This document shows, in pieces, positions 1-5,946 of a stretch of DNA of 7,855 nt; within the stretch, counting starts at the first letter, position 1, and each line of letters opens with the position of its first letter. Location: the NCBI GenBank assembly GCA_017390125.1, contig JAFPCT010000152.1, forward strand, positions 1 to 7,855, given 5' to 3'. The stretch is from Treponema sp. Its GTDB lineage: Bacteria; Spirochaetota; Spirochaetia; Treponematales; Treponemataceae. Made by a program: the position numbers and the translations under genes. The notes under the pieces were generated by a model. The model was given only the letters and a program-made list of their open reading frames with translations. It had not been told where the DNA came from and did no database searches.

Positions 1-543
1 GATGCAGATCAGGATGTTGTAAATGCTGTTGCACAGGGTGACGAGATTAAGAGCGTAAAAATTATCCGTCAGGGTGCTGATGCTGAAGCATTCAAAGCAG
101 GACAGGCTGAATGGGATGCTTATGCAAAGGAATCTGCTGCAAAGGCTATGGCTGCAAAAGAAGCAAAGTACGCTGCTAAAATTGCAGAAGTTGAAAAGAA
201 GTTCCCTGGATTTGATAAAACTATCGAAGGCATTTATTACAAAGTAACAAAAGCAGGAAGCGGAGCAAAATGCGGTAAAGGCAAGCACGTTTTCGTAGCA
301 TACAAGGGATACCTTGTAGACGGCACTGTATTTGACCAGTCTGCTGGCCGCGGTGACCTTGAGTTCACTACAGGTGCTGGTCAGATGATTCCTGGATTTG
401 ATACAATGGTTCAGGATATGCAGAAAGGAGAAAGCCGCACAATCGTATTGCCGCCGGATCAGGCTTACGGTGAGAGAGGATATCCTGGAGTAATTCCAGA
501 AAGCTCATATATTGCATTTGATGTAACACTTAATAGATTCTAA
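1..543 (+). CDS. Cyclophilin–FKBP fusion peptidyl-prolyl isomerase, C-terminal part (5' end outside window)
   Basis: Frame 1 is open from the first base, giving 180 visible residues. Residues 1-33 (DVVNAVAQGDEIKSVKIIRQ and following) resemble the end of a bacterial cyclophilin domain. Residues about 34-72 are an Ala/Lys/Glu-rich, probably helical linker. Residues about 76-180 are a complete FKBP domain with VAYKGYL, GTVFDQS, MIPGFD and a final AFDVTLNRF; the usual active-site Trp of IPGW is Phe here, a common bacterial variant. The Met at base 148 lies inside the linker and is not a real start. Proteins with this order (cyclophilin then FKBP) have been called dual-family immunophilins and, as I recall, are known from treponemes. 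The expected role is cis-trans isomerisation of prolyl bonds in protein folding; location cannot be told without the N-terminus. The next gene starts 18 bases after the stop with no terminator between, so the two are probably cotranscribed. Confidence 0.88.
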   Translation, partial: DADQDVVNAVAQGDEIKSVKIIRQGADAEAFKAGQAEWDAYAKESAAKAMAAKEAKYAAKIAEVEKKFPGFDKTIEGIYYKVTKAGSGAKCGKGKHVFVAYKGYLVDGTVFDQSAGRGDLEFTTGAGQMIPGFDTMVQDMQKGESRTIVLPPDQAYGERGYPGVIPESSYIAFDVTLNRF

Positions 544-561
544 ATTGGTGAGGTATTAAAA

Positions 562-1650
562 ATGTTTGCAAAGTCATTTAAGGCTCTTTTAGCTTTAGTT
601 TTGATTGTGACTTGTTCAGGTCTTTCTTTTGCCAAAGGAAAAGCATACGTTGAGACAACGGTTGCTTCTGTCGATGTTCACGGAAACGTAAACCTTGCTA
701 TAAAAGGCGGCGTTTTTTTGGCAAAAGGCTTCAGTGCAAGTGATATTGTTAACATTTCAGTTGATAAATATAAATTTTCAGCTCCAATTGTAAAGAATTA
801 TAGTGATGTAAATAACGGTGATTTTTTGATCCGCATGAACGGCGATGAGATTTCCCTTGCAATCAACATGGGAAATTTCTCTGAAGTTTCAGGTGCTAAA
901 ATCGGTTCAAAAGTTACCATTTCTCTTAAAGAACATTACGGTTATTTGACTTCTTATCAGGTTCGAGTTCTTAAGAAAAGCAATGACCGTGAAAAGTTCG
1001 ACAGCGATGAAATTTTTGCCAATTTCAGAAACGTAACAGGCGGTTCAATTTCTGCTGAAAAACTGTATCGTTCTTACAATCCTATTGAAAGTGATGAACG
1101 AGCTCCTTTCGCAGCAAAACTTATGGAAGACAACGGGATTACTCTTGTAGTAAATCTTGCTGATACAAATGAAATTGCCTCTCAGCGTGAAGAATCATCT
1201 GCATATTACAAGAAGCTTGATTCTGAAGGCAAAGTTGTATGCGTAAACATGGGTTCAGCTTTTTCCGGTGATGAATTCCATTCAAAGCTCAAGAGTGCTC
1301 TTGTGTTTATTGCAAACCATCCTGGAGAAAAAATCCTTATTCATGGCAAAGAAGGAAAAAACAGAACAGGTTTTGTTGTTGCTATGCTTCTTGCCTTGAA
1401 CGGCGCTTCTTATTCTGACATTGAAAATGACTTCATGAAGAGTTTCGAAAACTTCTACGGCGTTAAGAAAAACCGCCAGAAGCAGCAGTACGAACTTCTT
1501 TCTGAGGCAGTTCCGTTCATGTTTGTAACGATGAATAACGGTAAAAAATTCAAGGAAGACAACATTCAGTCTATAGCACAGAACTACCTTATTAATACAG
1601 TAGGTGTTCCGAAGCCTCAGGTTGATGCTCTTTCAAAGATGTTCAAATAA
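562..1650 (+). CDS. Secreted tyrosine-phosphatase-like protein with SAM_HAT_C-like N-domain; catalytic Cys replaced by Gly
   Basis: The protein has 362 residues. Residues 1-24 form a signal peptide (KSFK, hydrophobic stretch, cut probably after SFA); Cys18 gives a weak alternative lipobox. Residues about 27-125 (SVDVHGNVNLAI, YSDVNNGDF, SLAINMGNFSE, IGSKVTI) resemble the C-terminal beta-barrel of SAM hydroxide adenosyltransferases. Residues about 140-330 resemble secreted protein-tyrosine phosphatases of gut bacteria (FANFRNVTGGSISAEKLYRS, VVNLAD, FENFYGV). The P-loop, normally HCxxGxxRT, reads HGKEGKNRTG at residues 261-270: Gly262 (GGC, 1345-1347) stands where the nucleophilic Cys should be, while His261, Gly265 and Arg268 are kept. 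It is therefore either a pseudophosphatase that may still bind phosphorylated ligands, or a sequencing error. The ATG has a Shine-Dalgarno sequence GGTGAGGT at 547-554. The product is probably periplasmic or envelope-bound. The link to the upstream folding factor is only positional. Confidence 0.82.
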   Translation: MFAKSFKALLALVLIVTCSGLSFAKGKAYVETTVASVDVHGNVNLAIKGGVFLAKGFSASDIVNISVDKYKFSAPIVKNYSDVNNGDFLIRMNGDEISLAINMGNFSEVSGAKIGSKVTISLKEHYGYLTSYQVRVLKKSNDREKFDSDEIFANFRNVTGGSISAEKLYRSYNPIESDERAPFAAKLMEDNGITLVVNLADTNEIASQREESSAYYKKLDSEGKVVCVNMGSAFSGDEFHSKLKSALVFIANHPGEKILIHGKEGKNRTGFVVAMLLALNGASYSDIENDFMKSFENFYGVKKNRQKQQYELLSEAVPFMFVTMNNGKKFKEDNIQSIAQNYLINTVGVPKPQVDALSKMFK

Positions 1651-1667
1651 TAAGCCGGTGAACAGGT

Positions 1668-1701
1668 AAAAAAAGCAGCAGATTATTCTGCTGTTTTTTT
1701 T
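1668..1701. terminator. Bidirectional rho-independent terminator between convergent genes
   Basis: A perfect 7-bp stem, CAGCAGA (1676-1682) and TCTGCTG (1687-1693), closes on a TTAT loop. It is flanked by seven A (1668-1674) and eight T (1694-1701), so each strand gives a hairpin followed by a U-run. It ends the + strand operon 17 bases after the phosphatase-like gene. On the - strand the argA stop codon (1700-1702) overlaps the A/T tract, so the hairpin starts within a few bases of that stop. Confidence 0.88.
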
Positions 1702-3028
1702 ATTTTAAATTCATGCGGTACACTTTGCTGTTTCTCTGCGGGGTCCAGATGGAACGGCGTTCCTGGGGCAATGATTCGATGCTGTCCGGAGTAAATCCAA
1801 GATGCTCGAACCAGTCGGAGGTTTGGGTTGTAAGTATAAAAACGCTCTTGAGGTTCTGTTTTTTGGCCCGGGCAATAAGGTATTCCACAAGTTTTGGTCC
1901 GATTCCAAGATTGGAAAAAGCTGAATCTACGGCAATGCCGGCAATTTCTGCCTGAGTCTGGTCATAAACGTGAAGAGAAGCACAAGCCCGAATTCCTCCA
2001 TCGATTTCGTAGACAATATAATCAGCCATATTTTCAGAAAGGACCTGTTCTGTACGCGGCAGAAGTATTTTTTTTGCGATGAAAGGATTCATTACAGAAA
2101 GTACAGCCGGAATGTCTGTAAGTTCCATAGGACGCAGGTTTCCGTAGTCAGAAGAATAAACCATGGTTCCCGAACCAAGGTCGCTGAATATTTCGCATGG
2201 AAGAGCTCCTTCAATGGAACCGTTAAGAATGTGGGAGCGTTCTACTCCTTTCTTGCAGGCTTCGCTGGAGGCGTTCAAAAGCGAAATGATTTTTTTGTCA
2301 CTGCAGTCCTTGTTTACCTTAAGGAATAATTCCAGTTCCTGCAAGTTTAATGCCGGAATATCACCGAATTCTGAAAGACCAATCTGTTCAGGGATGACAA
2401 AGTTTCTGCAGTTTATTTCGGCGTTCTTGAGCACGAAGAAAAGTTTTTCGGCCTTAAGGTTTATTGCTATTTCCTTTGCAAGGCTTACGGAGGAAATATT
2501 GTACGGCTTTCCGTTTGAATTCCAGCCTATGCACGGAAAAATCGGGATAAAGCCGTTGTCCAGCGTATTGCGGATGGCTTCTGTCTGAAGCCGGTCGATT
2601 TCGCCGGCTGTGCCGTAGTCTGTTCCTTCCAGAACGCCTTTTGAGCGGGCACGAACCCAGTTTCCGATTGTGGCAGTAATCTGATGGGCGGCAAGGCTTG
2701 TCATTACTATGTTGGAAATGTCAAAGGCTGCCATTTTGATCTGAGGCATGGCCTTTTCTTCCGTAATTCTTACGCCGTCTTTATATTCCCAGGAAATATT
2801 TGAAGAGGACAGAATCTCATCGATTCGCTTGCGGGCTCCAGGAACGATGCAGACTTTTATTCCTGCCTGATGGATGATTGCAATATCCCGGATATGGCTG
2901 GAAAAAAGCGGAGAGTCGATGACTTCATCATCAAGATAGATGACAAGAGTTGCGTCCTTAAAATGCTGGATGTAGCGTATTACATCGCGGATATGCTGTG
3001 CTTTTATATTTCTTGGGTTTTCTTGCAT
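1700..3028 (-). CDS. argA: N-acetylglutamate synthase (amino-acid N-acetyltransferase, ArgA type)
   Basis: The enzyme makes N-acetylglutamate from glutamate and acetyl-CoA, the first step of arginine synthesis, in the cytoplasm. From the ATG at 3028 the protein has 442 residues, close to E. coli ArgA (443), and it aligns along its length. Residues about 15-285 are an amino-acid-kinase-like domain (FSSHIRDIAIIHQAGIKV, PGARKRID). The kinase Lys/Gly-Gly motif is replaced by YLDDE, as expected for the non-catalytic, arginine-sensing domain of this family. Residues about 295-442 are a GNAT acetyltransferase domain (EIAGIAVDSAFSNLGIG, then WFEHLGFTPDSIESLP and RNSKVYRM). A TTG at 3052 would add eight residues but has no ribosome site and overlaps the promoter, so I chose the ATG. 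It is transcribed alone, divergent from tetR. Feedback inhibition by arginine is expected from the family. I saw no convincing ArgR box. Confidence 0.93.
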   Translation of the reverse strand: MQENPRNIKAQHIRDVIRYIQHFKDATLVIYLDDEVIDSPLFSSHIRDIAIIHQAGIKVCIVPGARKRIDEILSSSNISWEYKDGVRITEEKAMPQIKMAAFDISNIVMTSLAAHQITATIGNWVRARSKGVLEGTDYGTAGEIDRLQTEAIRNTLDNGFIPIFPCIGWNSNGKPYNISSVSLAKEIAINLKAEKLFFVLKNAEINCRNFVIPEQIGLSEFGDIPALNLQELELFLKVNKDCSDKKIISLLNASSEACKKGVERSHILNGSIEGALPCEIFSDLGSGTMVYSSDYGNLRPMELTDIPAVLSVMNPFIAKKILLPRTEQVLSENMADYIVYEIDGGIRACASLHVYDQTQAEIAGIAVDSAFSNLGIGPKLVEYLIARAKKQNLKSVFILTTQTSDWFEHLGFTPDSIESLPQERRSIWTPQRNSKVYRMNLK

Positions 3029-3034
3029 GGGTTC

Positions 3035-3062
3035 AGTATAGCGATAAGACAAAAAATGTGGA
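3035..3062 (-). promoter_or_regulatory. Predicted argA promoter, leaderless arrangement
   Basis: On the - strand a -10 hexamer TATACT (3035-3040) ends 6 bases before the argA ATG (3026-3028). A 16-base spacer separates it from a weak -35 TCCACA (3057-3062, four of six matches to TTGACA). Transcription should start at or beside the A of the ATG, and no Shine-Dalgarno sequence is present. The -10 is good and the -35 weak. Confidence 0.5.
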
Positions 3063-3118
3063 ATGTTTTTATAAAATTGTTATATAAGTTTGTTTTATAA
3101 ATAAGAATATGATTTTTG

Positions 3119-3167
3119 TATTGGACGGCAATATAATTACTCATCTGTTTGCAGCCGGTAACCAATA
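3119..3167. other. Imperfect hairpin / GC-richer island in the argA–tetR intergenic region
   Basis: TATTGG (3119-3124) plus CGGC (3126-3129) can pair with GCCG (3154-3157) plus CCAATA (3162-3167). This gives a 6+4 bp stem with a small internal loop and a 24-base apical loop. The island is visibly richer in G/C than the AT-rich DNA on both sides. It could be a structured RNA element, a spaced pair of protein-binding half-sites, or part of a 19-codon open frame (3109-3168). No U-run follows, so it is not a terminator. I do not recognise it. Confidence 0.3.
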
Positions 3168-3210
3168 GTACAAATTTCTATTTCAAAAAGTTTTCATTTT
3201 TGTTTTTCTC

Positions 3211-3238
3211 TTGTTTTATATACTAATCGGTATATAAT
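3211..3238 (+). promoter_or_regulatory. Predicted tetR promoter, leaderless arrangement
   Basis: A -35 TTGTTT (3211-3216), a 16-base spacer and a perfect -10 TATAAT (3233-3238) place the expected transcription start at about 3245, which is the first base of the GTG start codon. No Shine-Dalgarno sequence lies upstream. An in-frame stop (3224-3226) excludes an earlier start. Confidence 0.6.
3217..3236. promoter_or_regulatory. Palindromic operator candidate for TetR autoregulation
   Basis: A perfect inverted repeat, TATATAC (3217-3223), a 6-base spacer TAATCG, and GTATATA (3230-3236). It fills the spacer between the -35 and -10 of the tetR promoter and overlaps the first bases of the -10. Its size and position are typical of a TetR-family dimer site, so bound regulator would block its own promoter. 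A half-site GGTATA recurs at 3868-3873 over the malQ -10, without a matching left half. Confidence 0.6.
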
Positions 3239-3244
3239 ATAATC

Positions 3245-3820
3245 GTGGAGCAGATATCAAACAAAGAAAACATTCTCAATGTAGCGTGCAGGCTGTTCGC
3301 ATTTCGGGGATATGATTCTGTGAGTGTACAGGAAATTGCAGATGAAGCCGGAATTACAAAGCCTACGCTGTACTATTATTTTGGTTCAAAGGCCGGACTG
3401 ATTCAGGCTTTGGTTTCTCAGAAAGGCGGGCTTTTGACTGAAAAAATTGCACAGGCATGCGAATACAGGCATTCATTTGTTGAATCAATTACAGGCATAA
3501 TTCGTACGGAAATTGCTTTTGCCAGGGAGAACCCGGACTACTTCAGGCTGCACATTCTGCTTTTGAATTCTCCGGCAGATTCTAAAAGCAATGCGTTGTA
3601 TGCGCCTGTACGCAAGGGAATTTATTCTCTTTTTGTAGATTTCTTTACTAAGTCAACAGCGGAGTTCGGCAACATGAAAGGCAAGGAAGAGTTTTACAGT
3701 ATTTTGTTTCATAACAATCTGGTTTCTATCGCCGCAACTGTTCTTACGGGATTCCTTAAGGACGACGACGAAACGATACGCAATATTGCACACTCATTTG
3801 TATATGGGGTGGCAAATTAA
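3245..3820 (+). CDS. TetR/AcrR-family transcriptional regulator
   Basis: A cytoplasmic one-component DNA-binding repressor of 191 residues, a normal length for the family. Residues about 9-55 are the TetR DNA-binding domain: ILNVACRLFAFRGYDSVSVQ, then the helix-turn-helix SVQEIADEAGITKPTLYYYF (about 27-46). The rest is the variable ligand-binding and dimerisation domain, so the inducer cannot be read from sequence. Start is GTG at 3245: an in-frame stop lies 19 bases upstream, the HTH begins at the usual distance, and there is no later Met before the HTH. The palindrome in its promoter suggests autoregulation. It lies 62 bases upstream of malQ in the same direction with no visible terminator, so read-through into malQ is possible, and it might control malQ through the partial half-site there. 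That regulatory link is an inference only; the family more often controls efflux or lipid genes. Confidence 0.88.
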   Translation: MEQISNKENILNVACRLFAFRGYDSVSVQEIADEAGITKPTLYYYFGSKAGLIQALVSQKGGLLTEKIAQACEYRHSFVESITGIIRTEIAFARENPDYFRLHILLLNSPADSKSNALYAPVRKGIYSLFVDFFTKSTAEFGNMKGKEEFYSILFHNNLVSIAATVLTGFLKDDDETIRNIAHSFVYGVAN

Positions 3821-3825
3821 ATTTG

Positions 3826-3849
3826 TAAGGAGGCATGGCGAATTTTTAA
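3826..3849 (+). other. Orphan perfect Shine-Dalgarno with a four-codon open frame
   Basis: TAAGGAGG (3826-3833) is an ideal ribosome-binding sequence but serves no gene. The nearest ATG (3835) follows after one base and encodes only M-A-N-F before TAA (3847-3849). It lies just after the tetR stop and just before the malQ promoter. It could be a relic of a lost gene start, a translated leader on tetR read-through RNA, or chance. Confidence 0.3.
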
Positions 3850-3875
3850 CTAATTTAAAAAAGCCGTGGTATAAT
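3846..3875 (+). promoter_or_regulatory. Predicted malQ promoter, leaderless arrangement
   Basis: TTAACT (3846-3851, four of six matches to the -35 consensus), an 18-base spacer and a perfect TATAAT (3870-3875) place the transcription start at about 3882-3883, on the malQ ATG (3883). No Shine-Dalgarno sequence precedes that ATG. GGTATA (3868-3873), shared with the tetR palindrome, overlaps the -10. Confidence 0.58.
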
Positions 3876-3882
3876 TGAAAAT

Positions 3883-5472
3883 ATGAGCACATTAGAAAAA
3901 GCAATTGGTACTTCCATTCCTTTGGGAGCCATTTACACAAACAAAAAAGACGGCACCGTTATCGGTGAATACACAGATTTGCCGGAGTTTGCAAAATTCT
4001 GCAAAAAAGCGGGATTTACGCTCCTTCAGCTTTTGCCGGTAAATGACACGGGTACACAGTCTTCGCCATACAGCGGACTTTCTGCCTTTGCACTCCATCC
4101 AATTTATGTTGATATCAAAGCTCTTCCTGGATTTGCTGAACTTTACAAGTCAGATGCAGGATTCAAAAAACAATATGACAAGATGATAAAGGATTTCCCG
4201 TACAGCCAGGCCGGCCGCTTCAAGTACCAGGGAATTCTGGATGCAAAAACATCTTTGCTCAGAAAACTTTATGAATCAACAGAAGTTGCAAAAAAAGCCG
4301 AAGCAGACGAATCCCTTGAAAAATGGATTAAGAAGAATCCTTGGATCGTAAGCTACGCTGTATATAAAAACCTCAAGGTAAAATACAATCAGGCTTCCTG
4401 GAAAGAATGGAAGAAAGAAGACCAGCTTTTGCCTGCAAAAGAAATAAAAGCCCGCTGGAACGACAAGAAATCAGCAAAGGATCACCTGTTCTTTGCATGG
4501 CTTCAGATGGTTGCCGGCGAGCAGTTCAAGAAGGCAACGGATGCCGTAAAGAAGGCCGGAATCATCCTTAAGGGTGACATGCCGATCCTTATGAACGAAG
4601 ACAGCTGCGATGCATGGTCTGAGCCGGATATTTTCAACCACAATCTTCGTGCCGGTTCTCCTGTTGACGGTGAAAACCCCACCGGCCAGAACTGGGGCTT
4701 CCCTACCTACGACTGGGAAAACCTTAAGGCACGCAAATATGACTGGTGGATCAATCGTCTTAAAGTTGCAGAACAGTTCTATGGTGCATACCGCCTTGAC
4801 CATATCCTTGGATTCTTCCGCATCTGGGCTATTCCTGCCCGCGATACGACTGCAGTCCTTGGTCACACAGTACCTTATGTTCCGATGCACAGAAATGACC
4901 TGCACAACATCGGTTTTGAAGACGGACGAATCCGTTGGCTCAGCCAGCCGCACGTTCCTACAGGTCTTATCGAAGACATTACATGGAACCATGAAACTGC
5001 AGTTGCAATTCTTTCTAAATTCATGGACAGGATTGGAAATGAAGAGCTCTGGCTTTTCAAGAGCACAGTAACTGGTGACAAAGATTTCTATGAATCAGAT
5101 TTGAGCCCATTCTGCGAAGGTGATGCAGCACAGCGCTGTAAAGACGCATTGAGTCGCGCATGGCAGAACCGATGTCTTATTGAAGTTACTCAGGACAATT
5201 TCGTTCCTGTATGGACATACTACAATTCAGATTCATGGAAGTCGCTTAATGACGGCGAAAAGAACAATCTGAAAAACCTTATGAGCGGAAAGGAATGGGA
5301 ACAGAACAGATTGTGGGAAACACAGTCAGACGAAATTCTTTCTACCCTTACAAATTCTGTAAAAATGGTTCCTTGCGGAGAGGACCTTGGAGCAGAGCTT
5401 CCATGTCTTCCTCACGTTATGGAAAAGAACGGAATCCTTGGCCTGCGGGTAAACCGATGGTGCCGCCGCTGA
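3883..5472 (+). CDS. malQ: 4-alpha-glucanotransferase (amylomaltase, GH77), N-terminal 529 residues of a frameshifted gene
   Basis: The enzyme moves maltodextrin chains between acceptors in the cytoplasm (disproportionation) during maltose and glycogen use. GH77 signatures seen: LLPVNDTGTQSSPYSGLSAF near the start, KGDMPILMNEDSCDAWSEPD, GQNWGFPTYDW, YRLDHILGFF with the nucleophile Asp306, and CGEDLG with the acid/base Glu500. The frame stops at TGA 5470-5472 right after GLRVNRWCRR. Homologues continue here, and the continuation (KEGGQPYVPL) is found one frame away from 5472. Restoring one G (TGA to TGG) gives CRRW-KEGG and a protein of 683 residues, near E. coli MalQ (694). Without it the third catalytic Asp is lost, so this piece alone should be inactive. 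No signal peptide and no extra N-terminal carbohydrate-binding domains are seen. There is no Shine-Dalgarno; the promoter abuts the ATG. A real mutation and a sequencing error cannot be told apart here. Confidence 0.9.
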   Translation: MSTLEKAIGTSIPLGAIYTNKKDGTVIGEYTDLPEFAKFCKKAGFTLLQLLPVNDTGTQSSPYSGLSAFALHPIYVDIKALPGFAELYKSDAGFKKQYDKMIKDFPYSQAGRFKYQGILDAKTSLLRKLYESTEVAKKAEADESLEKWIKKNPWIVSYAVYKNLKVKYNQASWKEWKKEDQLLPAKEIKARWNDKKSAKDHLFFAWLQMVAGEQFKKATDAVKKAGIILKGDMPILMNEDSCDAWSEPDIFNHNLRAGSPVDGENPTGQNWGFPTYDWENLKARKYDWWINRLKVAEQFYGAYRLDHILGFFRIWAIPARDTTAVLGHTVPYVPMHRNDLHNIGFEDGRIRWLSQPHVPTGLIEDITWNHETAVAILSKFMDRIGNEELWLFKSTVTGDKDFYESDLSPFCEGDAAQRCKDALSRAWQNRCLIEVTQDNFVPVWTYYNSDSWKSLNDGEKNNLKNLMSGKEWEQNRLWETQSDEILSTLTNSVKMVPCGEDLGAELPCLPHVMEKNGILGLRVNRWCRR

Positions 5473-5933
5473 AGGAAGGCGGACAGCCTTATGTTCCGCT
5501 TAACGATATAACTTATCTTTCTGTAACTACAACTTCAGTTCACGATTCGACAACTGTCCGACAGTGGTGGCAGGAAGACCGCGGCGGGGCAAGCCTTTTC
5601 GTACGCACAAATCCTTGGGCATTTGGCGTTGACGGCTTTGACCAGGGAAGAATCAATGAAATTGCAAATGCGCCGTTCAGTCCGGAAATTGCAGAAGGAT
5701 ACCTTAAAGGTGTTTCCGCTGCAAACAGCGTATGGATCATAAATCCGCTGCAGGACTATATGGCAATGGAAAAGAAATACTGGCTTGCAGATTCAAATGC
5801 TGAACGAGTAAACGTTCCTGGAAGCGTAAACGACTTCAACTGGACTTACCGCATGCCTGTTACTGTAGAAGAGCTTGAAGCTGATGATTCTCTGATTAAC
5901 AAAATCAAGGGAATCGTTGGATTGCACAAATAA
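5472..5933 (+). pseudogene. malQ: C-terminal part of the frameshifted malQ (GH77)
   Basis: These 153 codons, in the -1 frame relative to the upstream piece, complete the GH77 domain: KEGGQPYVPL, LSVTTTSVHDSTTVRQWW, then NSVWIINPLQDYMAM. The Asp of VHDS (bases 5544-5546, residue 555 of the repaired protein) is the transition-state-stabilising third catalytic carboxylate of the family. The frame is open further upstream to an ATG at 5295, but the translation between 5295 and about 5471 is not protein-like for this family, and no ribosome site lies near any start. It is therefore the tail of malQ and not a separate gene. It ends 13 bases before the next start codon, whose Shine-Dalgarno AAGGAAGG (5934-5941) directly follows this stop. 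Confidence 0.88.
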
Positions 5934-5946
5934 AAGGAAGGACGAT

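Noticed and set aside
562..640. Lipoprotein signal at Cys18 of the phosphatase-like protein
   Set aside because: The residues before the Cys (I-V-T) fit a lipobox poorly, while SFA before Lys25 is a good signal peptidase I site. Kept only as an alternative.
1713..2588. Several + strand open frames opposite argA
   Set aside because: argA is well supported along its full length on the - strand; these frames overlap each other and have no recognisable domains.
3026..3052. TTG start for argA at 3052, adding eight residues
   Set aside because: No Shine-Dalgarno, overlaps the predicted -10, and the ATG at 3028 gives a length nearly equal to E. coli ArgA.
4471..4992. 173-codon open frame on the - strand
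   Set aside because: Lies entirely opposite the conserved GH77 coding sequence of malQ; its translation shows no family motif and it has no ribosome site. A shadow frame.
5295..5471. Separate gene starting at the ATG at 5295
   Set aside because: Up to about 5471 this frame overlaps the conserved CGEDLG region of malQ and reads as non-family sequence; only the part after 5472 is GH77.
5455..5475. Programmed -1 frameshift in malQ
   Set aside because: No X-XXY-YYZ slippery heptamer at the junction and no obvious benefit to a split product; a missing base is simpler.
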